Assembly (NCBI RefSeq): GCF_028745505.1 | Contig: NZ_JAQZZL010000002.1 | Location: 1,426,001 to 1,490,000 of the forward strand | Length of the DNA: 64,000 bases | DNA from: Lentisphaera marina | Lineage (GTDB): Bacteria; Verrucomicrobiota; Lentisphaeria; Lentisphaerales; Lentisphaeraceae | Reading direction: 5' to 3' | Shown here: piece after piece, positions 37,279-43,908 of the stretch | Layout: each line of letters starts with the position of its first letter | Numbering within the stretch: the first letter of the stretch is position 1 | Notes under the pieces: model-generated | The model's database searches: none | Seen by the model: only the letters and a program-made list of their open reading frames with translations | What the model was told of the DNA's origin: nothing | Made by a program: the position numbers and the translations under genes

Positions 37279-37467
37279 ATGAATTTCATTATCAAAAGTA
37301 AACATTTACCAGATAGTGTCTTTGAGTTAATAATTATTGATCTATTAGCAATCTTCATAATTGGATCAGTATATGGATTATCTATTTGGTCTATAAATGA
37401 AAGAAAATATAAAGAAATTGAATCAAACAATAGTCTAACAAGAAGCCGGAAGGAAGATTTTCGCTAA
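37279..37467 (+). CDS. Small membrane protein (cassette gene)
   Basis: A 62-residue protein with one strong hydrophobic segment (LIIIDLLAIFIIGSVYGLSI) and a charged tail. Its stop lies inside the attC-like site, as is usual for cassette genes. No family recognised. The left border of its cassette has been lost to IS256 copy 2, but the start codon with 67 bp of leader remains. Confidence 0.55.
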   Translation: MNFIIKSKHLPDSVFELIIIDLLAIFIIGSVYGLSIWSINERKYKEIESNNSLTRSRKEDFR

Positions 37468-37498
37468 GGCTCAATCTCCCTCAGCTTAAACGTTAGAG
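37433..37498 (+). repeat. attC-like recombination site 1
   Basis: GTCTAAC (37433-37439) to GTTAGAG (37492-37498). TCTAAC pairs with GTTAGA. Inner arms AAGCCGGAAGGA and TCCCTCAGCTT pair with a few bulges. Confidence 0.65.
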
Positions 37499-37770
37499 TA
37501 TAAATAAAAAATGAATAAAATCCCCATACTTTATTTTATCCTTACCTCACTGTTAACATGCTTTTTCATGTATATGTCTTGCTCAATAATAATGGAATGG
37601 GAATTATACAAAACAGGTTATTTTGAATATGGGCGAAGAGTACGTTATTTTCATGAATCCGCATGGGTGCGATATTACACAGCATTAATTATTTTGTTGA
37701 CATCAGTAATTTCTATTCATTTTATTAAAAACAAAAAAATCAAAATTATCTCAACCTATATATCATTTAT

Positions 37771-39223
37771 GCCTCTTCGCAGATATCTGTAAAATTCACA
37801 GGGTCTTGCTAGTTTTGAGATTAGGCAAATCAAAGATTTTGAGTATGAGATATTCTTCATCTCGGTAACCATATGCCTGCCTTGTTAACCAGCCGATTTT
37901 ATTATTAAACCCTTCCATAATGGCCGACGTTATTTTTGTTTTCCAAAAAGCTAAAATTCCCGCGGCATGCTTGCGGATTGTTTTTGCCATAGAAATTAGT
38001 TCAGGGACTCCACTACAGTCAGCTTTTTCACACCAATATTGCAATGCATTTTCAACGAAAACTAAATCTTTGATACGATAAATCCTTCTCAACGCTTCTT
38101 TTAAAGCGTATGTAATACCCAGCTCTGAAAACAAGCTGCAACATTGTTTTATTTCAGCTTGAGCGGTTTCTTCAAGGTCTTCATTATTTCTGTTAAACTT
38201 CCATCTCAGGCCTTTGATTTCACCCTTGTCTTCATCTTCCAGTTCTCTGGAAATTCTTCTTCGAACTTTATTCAGCCTGTCATTCATAAGTTTGATGACA
38301 TGAAAGTGATCATAAACAATTATAGACTGAGGCAAATTAACCTTAATCCATGCTGTAAAAGATGGAGCTAGATCCACAGCGACAAACTCAATGTTCGCTT
38401 TACTGGATTTCAATTTTTTCATAAAACCATCTAGGCACTCTCCCTTTTTTCCTTTACCTACAAATAACGTAGCCCCGCTTTTTAGATCTCGGACAATTGT
38501 CAAATAGCCTTTGTCGCCAATTCGTTTTCCCATATGGATTTCATCGATACCAATAGAACTGATATGTTTCAACGGGACTTTACTGTATTTCTTACTTAAA
38601 TATGTTTTTTCAACAGCTTTAACTGTATGCCAATTTAGCTTGAAATATTTAGCTAAACTTTGAATACACATGTGCGCTCGTAGCTCTATGATATGCCTTT
38701 CTAATACTTTTGTGATTCTACTTTTAGAACTTGAAATGAACGAAAGCTTCTCCATTAAATATGAATCACAATCATGACAACGGACTCTATGCATTTGTAC
38801 ACAAAACGAAGTCTTTTTTGTGCCCACGGGTAATGATTTTATAAAACGAATACCTGTGGCAGTTGCGGTTACATCGGCGCTTTTACATTTGGAGCAGTTA
38901 AAGGTCTTTTTTTTCGACATATATGAATAATCAGTTCATTGCCTTTGTATTCAAAGCGCTTGTGCTCGTATCCAATGATTCCGTGTGTATGTTGATGTAG
39001 ACTGCTTGACATGTTTTCTCCTTTTTGTAGTGATTAAAGAGAGGTGTGCAAGCAGTTTTTTGTATTTGAAACCTTTGGTTTCTGCCCGCTGGCGAAGTAT
39101 TACGCCAGTAAAGCAACTGAAGATCAAATCTTTATCCATATAAATAACGAGCTTGCGAGTGGCTTTATGCCGGAGCAAAGGTTTGAACGAAGGCGGTAGT
39201 TTTACAGATTTCTACGAAGAACC
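37771..39223 (-). mobile_element. ISL3-family insertion sequence
   Basis: A 1453-bp element. Ends read GCCTCTTCGCAGATATCTG (left) and GGTTCTTCGTAGAAATCTG (right, read inward), followed by TAAAA. It is flanked by an exact 8-bp duplication TCATTTAT (37763-37770 and 39224-39231), the normal length for the family. The 300 bp between the transposase start and the right end hold no gene I can support. Confidence 0.92.
37796..38920 (-). CDS. ISL3-family transposase
   Basis: A 374-residue protein. The N-terminus carries a zinc finger (FNCSKCKSADV and RVRCHDC). The DDE domain has HISSIGIDEIHMGKR (first Asp), FVAVDLAPSFTAWIK with IIVYDHFHVIKLMNDRL (second Asp), and ITSAIMEGFNNKIGWLTRQAYGYRD (Glu), the standard ISL3 ending. 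The frame is intact. Confidence 0.93.
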   Translation of the reverse strand: MSKKKTFNCSKCKSADVTATATGIRFIKSLPVGTKKTSFCVQMHRVRCHDCDSYLMEKLSFISSSKSRITKVLERHIIELRAHMCIQSLAKYFKLNWHTVKAVEKTYLSKKYSKVPLKHISSIGIDEIHMGKRIGDKGYLTIVRDLKSGATLFVGKGKKGECLDGFMKKLKSSKANIEFVAVDLAPSFTAWIKVNLPQSIIVYDHFHVIKLMNDRLNKVRRRISRELEDEDKGEIKGLRWKFNRNNEDLEETAQAEIKQCCSLFSELGITYALKEALRRIYRIKDLVFVENALQYWCEKADCSGVPELISMAKTIRKHAAGILAFWKTKITSAIMEGFNNKIGWLTRQAYGYRDEEYLILKIFDLPNLKTSKTL

Positions 39224-39298
39224 TCATTTATTCTATTAGTCATATGGATTCTAAATTTCATTATTATAAAACAAATACCAAATATATATTATGGGAAA

Positions 39299-39362
39299 CT
39301 CTAACCAAAAAATGAACCTGAAATTCTCGTTCCTCGAATTCAGGTAATTTAGGTCGTTAGCC
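39299..39362 (+). repeat. attC-like recombination site 2
   Basis: CTCTAAC (39299-39305) to GTTAGCC (39356-39362). Inner arms ACCTGAAATTC and GAATTCAGGT pair perfectly except for one extra A in the left arm, as expected of an attC extrahelical base. Confidence 0.75.
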
Positions 39363-39369
39363 ATTAAAG

Positions 39370-39398
39370 TTGACAAACTACATATCTTTGTGTAAATT
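39370..39398 (+). promoter_or_regulatory. Own promoter of the VapBC cassette
   Basis: TTGACA (39370-39375), 17-nt spacer, TAAATT (39393-39398), 32 bp before the ATG at 39431. Toxin-antitoxin cassettes in integrons typically bring their own promoter. Confidence 0.65.
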
Positions 39399-39430
39399 AA
39401 TGTGTAAAAACAAAAACAAGGATTATCATC

Positions 39431-39628
39431 ATGGCCACAAATTTAGCAATCGATGATCGACTTCTTGAACAAGCACAAGAAATTGGTCATTTTAAAACAA
39501 AAAAAGAAACTGTAAATCTCGCATTGAAAGAATTTGTCAATAGACGAAAACAGTTAGAAATAATTGATCTATTTAATCAAATGGAACCAGACTCAGACTA
39601 TGATTACAAGAAAGCACGAAAGAGATGA
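39431..39628 (+). CDS. vapB: VapB-type antitoxin
   Basis: A 65-residue protein. The N-terminal part (ATNLAIDDRLLEQAQEIG) and KTKKETVNLALKEFVNRRKQ form a ribbon-helix-helix DNA-binding fold of the VapB/Arc type; the acidic C-terminus (EPDSDYDYKK) would wrap the toxin. It overlaps the PIN toxin start by 4 bp (ATGA). It should neutralise the toxin and repress the shared promoter. AAGGA precedes the start. Confidence 0.85.
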   Translation: MATNLAIDDRLLEQAQEIGHFKTKKETVNLALKEFVNRRKQLEIIDLFNQMEPDSDYDYKKARKR

Positions 39629-40023
39629 AAGTAATTGTAGATACTTCTATTTGGTCTTTAGCATTTAGAAGGAAACAACCAGACCAAAAAATAAACCAAT
39701 CATTGAGTGAATTAATCCAAGATCAAAGGTTAATAATGATTGGTCCAATAAAACAAGAAGTTTTATCAGGATATTCAGATATAAAGAAATTTAATTTATT
39801 AAAGGAAAAATTATCATTTTTCCCCAATGAATTAATCATCGATGAAGATTACGAGAAAGCCGCAAACTTCCATAATTTATGTAGAGCGAAAGGTATTCAG
39901 GGCTCACATATAGATTATTTAATTTGTTCTGTATCATATAGATTAAACGCAATGATTTACACAACTGATAAAGATTTTATTCATTATCAAAAAGTCTTAC
40001 CTATTCAATTATTTGAAGAATAG
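39625..40023 (+). CDS. vapC: VapC-type PIN-domain toxin
   Basis: A 132-residue PIN ribonuclease. Acidic active-site residues are in place: D6 (VIVDTSIW), E45 (IKQEVLSGY), D97 (GSHIDYLIC) and D115/D117 (YTTDKDF). VapC toxins cut tRNA or rRNA when the antitoxin is degraded. The pair fills one integron cassette, where toxin-antitoxin genes are thought to prevent loss of the array. The stop lies 6 bp before the next attC-like site. Confidence 0.9.
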   Translation: MKVIVDTSIWSLAFRRKQPDQKINQSLSELIQDQRLIMIGPIKQEVLSGYSDIKKFNLLKEKLSFFPNELIIDEDYEKAANFHNLCRAKGIQGSHIDYLICSVSYRLNAMIYTTDKDFIHYQKVLPIQLFEE

Positions 40024-40028
40024 AAAAA

Positions 40029-40095
40029 GGCTAACAAAGAGTCGCACCTGATATTCTCGCCTAGGCTCGAAAACAGGTAAACTCAGACGTTAGAA
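40029..40095 (+). repeat. attC-like recombination site 3
   Basis: GGCTAAC (40029-40035) to GTTAGAA (40089-40095). Arms GAGT/ACTC and CACCTG/CAGGT pair, with a central CGCCTAGGCTCG hairpin. Confidence 0.75.
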
Positions 40096-40319
40096 TGGAA
40101 ATTGGAATAATAAATCTAGAACAAATTGTTACTGACAAAGCAAATCACTTTATTCTTGGAATCACAGAATTAAGCTGACTAAATGCAGAGTCAACAATTC
40201 ACCAAACTTAAACGCAAATCATCACTCAAAACACAATAAGTAAATGCGGAATCAGCAATTGATCGAATCATCTGTTTTATCCCTGATTTGGCTACTTATC
40301 AACAATCAAAATGGACAAA
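40096..40319 (+). other. Cassette without a convincing gene
   Basis: Between two attC-like sites. The only plus-strand frame near the site is 27 codons long (start at 40095, ending TGA near 40178). Two imperfect copies of a 27-nt unit start TAAATGCAGAGTCAAC and TAAATGCGGAATCAGC, about 60 bp apart. It could be a decayed gene, a small RNA or a regulatory cassette. Confidence 0.5.
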
Positions 40320-40400
40320 TTCTAACCAAAAAATCGAACTGATATTTTCGTTTTGAATCAAATTTTAAATAGAAAATACAGCTCATTTAGATCGTTAGCT
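40320..40400 (+). repeat. attC-like recombination site 4
   Basis: TTCTAAC (40320-40326) to GTTAGCT (40394-40400). Arms GAACTGATATTTTC and GAAAATACAGCTC pair with one extra A. Almost identical over 75 bp to site 5 at 40742. Confidence 0.78.
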
Positions 40401-40422
40401 AACAAAAATATAGGAAATTATA

Positions 40423-40743
40423 ATGAAAAAATTAATCATATTTTTAATGATACTTATTTTCACAGGATGTGATTTTGAAGTTAAAGGAGAAACTAGAGTT
40501 ACAATAGGAGGTCATGAAGTAGTTATAAAAACTGAAGGATCAACGACAAGTAACACCAACATAAATTTAGGAAACAACTCCTCTTCTAGTGTTAAAGTTG
40601 GAAACATAGAAGTAAAAATTAAAAATAAAAAGTTATCAGTAAATGGTAAAAATTATGGTGAGCTTAAACAAAATGATTCAATTTTAATAGAAGGTCAGAC
40701 TGTAAAAATAAACAATAAAGTAGTTAGTCCAACAATTGAATAG
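40423..40743 (+). CDS. Small lipoprotein (cassette gene)
   Basis: A 106-residue protein with a lipoprotein signal: KKLIIFLMILIFTGC with the lipobox Cys at residue 16. The mature part is rich in Lys, Asn and Ser and in alternating beta-strand-like stretches (VKVGNIEVKIKNKKLSVNGKNYGELK). No family recognised. The gene ends at the next attC-like site (stop 40741-40743). Confidence 0.75.
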   Translation: MKKLIIFLMILIFTGCDFEVKGETRVTIGGHEVVIKTEGSTTSNTNINLGNNSSSSVKVGNIEVKIKNKKLSVNGKNYGELKQNDSILIEGQTVKINNKVVSPTIE

Positions 40744-40822
40744 CTAACCAAAAAATCGAACTGATATTTTCGTTTTGAATCAAATTTTAAATAGAAAATA
40801 CAGCTCATTTAAGTCGTTAGTC
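40742..40822 (+). repeat. attC-like recombination site 5
   Basis: AGCTAAC (40742-40748) to GTTAGTC (40816-40822). Same arms as site 4, with a few differences near the right end. Confidence 0.78.
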
Positions 40823-40830
40823 GGTAATAA

Positions 40831-41003
40831 ATGAAACATATACTCACCATAACAATAATATTAACTACAATTGTAATCTTCTTGCTAACTCCGAAAATAA
40901 ACATTGAAGAGGAGAAACAAAAGTTAAAAGAAGAACAACAAAATATTGACAAGAAGCTAGAAGATTTAAAACATCAAAAAGCAGTTGTAGATTCAAGAAA
41001 AAC
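40831..41003 (+). pseudogene. Cassette gene cut off by IS256 copy 3
   Basis: ATG 40831 starts a protein with one hydrophobic segment (HILTITIILTTIVIFLL) and a coiled-coil-like charged part (EEEKQKLKEEQQNIDKKLED). After KAVVDSRKT the frame enters the IS and stops at 41050-41052. The native C-terminus is lost. A single-pass membrane protein of unknown function. Confidence 0.6.
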
Positions 41004-42397
41004 GATAGAGTCCCGTTGTTTCTGTAAATTGGTGTTGACCAATTTTAGTTAAACAGACAGATAAACTCTTTTTGTAGCTATCCAGGTTTCATCTAATTCC
41101 ATAAGAATAGCGGACGCTAATCTAAGCAGTGAAGCTTCATTTGGGAAAATAGACACGGTTATAGTTCGCCTTAGAATTTCTCGATTCTGTCTTTCAATCA
41201 TATTGGTGGTTCTCAGTTTTGTCCAACAAGAACGATCTAAATCAAATACAGAAAAGCCTTCAGGAAGTGCGGATTCCATCCATTCAGATAATTGAGAAGC
41301 ACTGTTTTCATACTTTAAGCAAGTAAGCTTTAAAAGTCTTTCGGCGTCCTGTTTTGAAGGGGTATTAAAGATATCTCGAATGTCTTGTGCAACTTCTGAA
41401 CGCATCGCTTTCTTAGGCACATAAGCCCCCGCATTCTGCTGTAAATGAAATTGACACCTCTGCCATGGGATTGACCCAAAGACAGTTGTTAAAGCGGCTT
41501 TCAGTCCCGAATGACTGTCGCTCGTGATCATCTTAAGACCATGAAGTCCTCGAGCATTCAATGATAGGAAAAAGTTTCTCCAATGAACCTCAGCTTCACT
41601 TAAAGAGACACTTGTACCTAAAACTGAGCGTTTTCCTGATTCATCTATCCCATAAGCAATTAACAAAGCACAATCTCGAACAGTCTTATCTACTCTAACT
41701 TTTTCGTATCTCGCATCCACCAAAAGGTAATGATATTTCCCTAAAGGACGGTTACGCCACTTTTCTAAGCTTTCATCTAGCTCAGATACAACTCGTGACA
41801 CCTGTGATTTACTCACGGAAAGACCACACATTTTCTCTAGAAGTTTCGTGACTTTTCTTGTCGAAGTTCCCTGAATATAACTCTCGGCCATAGCTGTCAT
41901 CAAAGCTCGCTCACTTCGTAAGCCTTTTTCTAAAGAACTTGGATAAAAATCGATTTCACCTCTGACTTGAGGAATGTTGAGCTTCATTGCTCCAAGTCGA
42001 GTGTTTACGGTTTTGTTTTTATAGCCATTAGCATAACCTAAGCGATTTTCATTGCGTTCATATGGAGCAGCATCAAGAGAATTACTTCTCTCTACTTTCA
42101 TCGCTTCATTTAGTAATACTCTCATAGCTTCAAGCATTCCGCTTTCGCCGTTTTCTGTGACTTGGTGGATCATTTCTAATAAGACACTACTGTTCTCGTG
42201 TGTAGAGTGGTGCATAATAATTCCTTGTGGGTTGTTTTGGTGCAACACCACTCTGCATCTTCTTTACCCCGAGTTACAAACAACTTCCTCAATTTCGCTC
42301 CGACGAGAAAGTTCCCATTCTCGCGAAGTCTCGGAAGCTATTCATAACTCTTAAAGTAGAGCTATAGCAGAATTTACAGAAAATTTGGGACACTACC
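41004..42397 (-). mobile_element. IS256-family element, copy 3
   Basis: A 1394-bp element in the same orientation as copy 2. Its 8-bp flanks differ (AGAAAAAC left, CTGCACTC right), so again no target duplication. It joins the cassette array to an unrelated broken gene. Confidence 0.92.
41049..42215 (-). CDS. IS256-family transposase (copy 3)
   Basis: Same 388-residue transposase as copies 1 and 2, with Ile for Arg after the catalytic Glu segment (RRTITVSIF). Frame intact. Confidence 0.92.
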   Translation of the reverse strand: MHHSTHENSSVLLEMIHQVTENGESGMLEAMRVLLNEAMKVERSNSLDAAPYERNENRLGYANGYKNKTVNTRLGAMKLNIPQVRGEIDFYPSSLEKGLRSERALMTAMAESYIQGTSTRKVTKLLEKMCGLSVSKSQVSRVVSELDESLEKWRNRPLGKYHYLLVDARYEKVRVDKTVRDCALLIAYGIDESGKRSVLGTSVSLSEAEVHWRNFFLSLNARGLHGLKMITSDSHSGLKAALTTVFGSIPWQRCQFHLQQNAGAYVPKKAMRSEVAQDIRDIFNTPSKQDAERLLKLTCLKYENSASQLSEWMESALPEGFSVFDLDRSCWTKLRTTNMIERQNREILRRTITVSIFPNEASLLRLASAILMELDETWIATKRVYLSV

Positions 42398-42623
42398 CTG
42401 CACTCAGGTAGCGAAAGTTCATTGAAGCTGAGTCGTAATAAGCCGTGACTTTGTTTTTCCCCTGATTAAACTCGATGGCATGACCGCGTAAAATGACCGG
42501 GTCATCTTTATAGGAAACTACCTGTGAAACTACAGGTCCGAAATCGTAGGTATTGTACCATGGACTCGCCATCACTTGAAATAAGGAACAGCTAAGCAAA
42601 GCGAATAAAGTTTTCTTGAACAT
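42398..42623 (-). pseudogene. Secreted protein gene, only the N-terminus left
   Basis: From ATG 42623 the frame gives a signal peptide (FKKTLFALLSCSLFQVMA) and about 55 mature residues (YNTYDFGPVVSQVV, ILRGHAIEFNQGKNKVTAYY, MNFRYLSAG) before running into IS256 copy 3 and stopping. The wording resembles the start of PVC-type heme-binding/DUF6797 proteins, but this is a weak impression. The 3' part is not found next to any other IS end here. Confidence 0.6.
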
Positions 42624-42827
42624 AAGGCCTCTATAAAATTGGAATTAAACTTTCTATTCCTAGAGGAACCAAACTCAAAAACGTAACACTAAATAATGTA
42701 AATATTTTTTAATTATTACTAAATAAGAAAATCATCATTATTTGAGATTGATAAAAACGATCAAAAAAGCTCCAAAATAGCGGATGCATCACTCCGATTT
42801 TCGGTTGCACTTAGTACATGGAATAGT

Positions 42828-42879
42828 GATTCAAAATCCCCCGCCTTCGGTCGTATGGGTTCAAGTCCCACCTTCGGTA
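42828..42879 (+). pseudogene. 3' fragment of a tRNA-Leu(CAA) gene
   Basis: The stretch has an anticodon loop TTCAAAA (anticodon CAA), a long variable arm with a TTCG loop, a T arm with TTCAAGT loop and stems TGGG/CCCA, and a 3' acceptor strand CTTCGGT plus A, with no encoded CCA. The 5' half (acceptor strand, D arm) is missing: the sequence before GATTCAAAATC does not pair. Such 3' fragments are typical of attachment-site scars left by tyrosine-integrase elements. A terminator follows directly. Confidence 0.6.
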
Positions 42880-42882
42880 TTC

Positions 42883-42912
42883 AAGCACTTACAGAAATGT
42901 AAGTGCTTTTTT
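42883..42912 (+). terminator. Rho-independent terminator behind the tRNA fragment
   Basis: Perfect 10-bp stem AAGCACTTAC (42883-42892) / GTAAGTGCTT (42899-42908), 6-nt loop, then T run. The rest of the 518-bp gap (42624-43141) is AT-rich with no gene I can support. Confidence 0.88.
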
Positions 42913-43141
42913 CTTGCCAAGATCTATACGAGCTCCAATATTATCTAATTCAATCATAGGCTTAGACTTACTTGTTAGAAAATAACAAGTTTATTAAAAT
43001 GACTTAGCTTCATATTAAAAATACGAAAGAGTCTAAAATTTAAGTATTCATTTGAAATTATTATTTTTTCTACTCGAAAAACTAAAACCCCACCTTATTG
43101 TTAAAATATAGTTTATTCAGTGAATCAGGGAGAAGGTCACT

Positions 43142-43834
43142 ATGAAGAAGAGTATTTTAGTAGTAGAAGATGAACTCGTAACACAAGAGCTCATAAAACA
43201 TGCACTCATCAACGCAGGGTTTGATGTAAAAATAACTTCTAAGGGTAAAGAAGCTATACAAATAGCTGAAAATGAACATCCAAGCCTTATACTTCTTGAT
43301 GGAATGTTAGATGATATTGATGGCACAGAAGTTTGCCAAGCTTTGAAAAAGCATATCTCTACTTCAAGTATACCTATTTTTATGTTATCTGTGCGTTCTG
43401 ATGAAAACCATCAGCTAACAGGTTTAGAACTCGGTGCAGATGATTACATTACAAAACCATTTAATCCTAAGATCCTAGTTGCTAAAATTAATGCTGCTTT
43501 CAGACGTGCTCATTTGGACCATACTGATTTTAGTAGTGATGATGTGATAACTCACAAGGGTTTAGTGATGAACTTAGCTGACTTCTCGGTCAAGTTGGAT
43601 GGTCAGTTACTCAACTTAACGCCTGTTGAATACAAACTTTTATTTTTCCTCTGTAAACATCCTGGTCGTGTCTATTCTCGTGAGGCAATCTTAGAAAAGA
43701 TCCGTGGCGAAGATGTGATTATTACAGAGAGAACTGTAGATGTACACATCCTATCTATCAGAAGAAAGGTTGGTGATTTTGCATCCAACATTGTTACGGT
43801 TCGTGGTATTGGCTATAAAGTTGCCGAAGAATAA
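43142..43834 (+). CDS. OmpR-family response regulator
   Basis: A 230-residue two-domain regulator. Receiver domain 1-120 with the acidic pair E9-D10, phospho-acceptor D53 (ILLDGMLDD) and the Lys in DDYITKPFNP. The C-terminal winged helix (about 135-230) has LTPVEYKLLFFLCKHPGRVYSR and VDVHILSIRRKVG, VRGIGYKVAEE. No histidine kinase gene is adjacent, so it is an orphan here. GGAGAAGG precedes the start and a terminator follows. Confidence 0.93.
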   Translation: MKKSILVVEDELVTQELIKHALINAGFDVKITSKGKEAIQIAENEHPSLILLDGMLDDIDGTEVCQALKKHISTSSIPIFMLSVRSDENHQLTGLELGADDYITKPFNPKILVAKINAAFRRAHLDHTDFSSDDVITHKGLVMNLADFSVKLDGQLLNLTPVEYKLLFFLCKHPGRVYSREAILEKIRGEDVIITERTVDVHILSIRRKVGDFASNIVTVRGIGYKVAEE

Positions 43835-43857
43835 AGCTACATAGAATTTATAAAAAA

Positions 43858-43888
43858 AACACTTATGAAAAATCATAAGTGTTTTTTT
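43858..43888 (+). terminator. Rho-independent terminator
   Basis: Stem AACACTTATGA (43858-43868), loop AAAA, TCATAAGTGTT (43873-43883), T run. It also lies behind the convergent HAD gene and may serve both. Confidence 0.85.
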
Positions 43889-43908
43889 GTGTCGTAATAT
43901 ATCGTTAT

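Larger units (their letters stand above)
37511..39304 (+). pseudogene. Small membrane protein gene interrupted by an ISL3 element
   Basis: The gene starts at ATG 37511 and is open to 37770, where an ISL3 element begins. Skipping the element and one target copy, the frame continues from 39232 to TAA at 39302-39304. The rejoined product is 110 residues with hydrophobic segments ILYFILTSLLTCFFMYMSCS, YYTALIILLTSVISIHFI and SFILLVIWILNFIIIK. The restored stop falls in the attC-like site at 39299, which supports the reconstruction. Without rejoining, the frame stops at 37790-37792 inside the IS (93 residues). No family recognised. Confidence 0.8.
37212..41003 (+). other. Integron-type gene cassette array fragment
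   Basis: Small genes, all on the plus strand, are separated by five sites that start with RYYYAAC and end with GTTRRRY (37433, 39299, 40029, 40320, 40742). The sites are 64-81 bp long with inner inverted arms that differ by an unpaired base. Stops or starts of the genes abut the sites. Taking the cut after the G of GTT, the cassettes are: up to 37492, 37493-39356 (now holding an ISL3 element), 39357-40089, 40090-40394, 40395-40816, and 40817 to the IS. No integrase or attI is in the window, and both ends are cut by IS256 copies. Confidence 0.75.

Noticed and set aside
38951..39178. 75-codon minus-strand frame in the right part of the ISL3 element
   Set aside because: No ribosome site, overlaps another frame, and no recognisable protein features; likely chance.
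37433..40822. Repeats in the 37-41 kb region as a CRISPR array
   Set aside because: Spacing is irregular (hundreds of bases with genes between), repeats are 64-81 bp and mostly differ in sequence, and no cas genes are present. The RYYYAAC/GTTRRRY ends fit attC sites better.
35141..41003. A new antiphage defence system
   Set aside because: Apart from VapBC and a doubtful immunity-like fragment, the small genes show no nuclease, ATPase, TIR, kinase or other defence domain that I can recognise. Cassette cargo of unknown function is the honest reading.
35818..42397. Simple composite transposon formed by IS256 copies 2 and 3
   Set aside because: The outer 8-bp flanks (ACATTATT and CTGCACTC) do not match, so transposition of the whole unit into this site is not supported.
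42781..42879. Complete tRNA-Leu or tmRNA gene
   Set aside because: No 5' acceptor strand pairs with CTTCGGT and there is no D arm; the anticodon stem breaks after two pairs. No tmRNA tag frame is seen.
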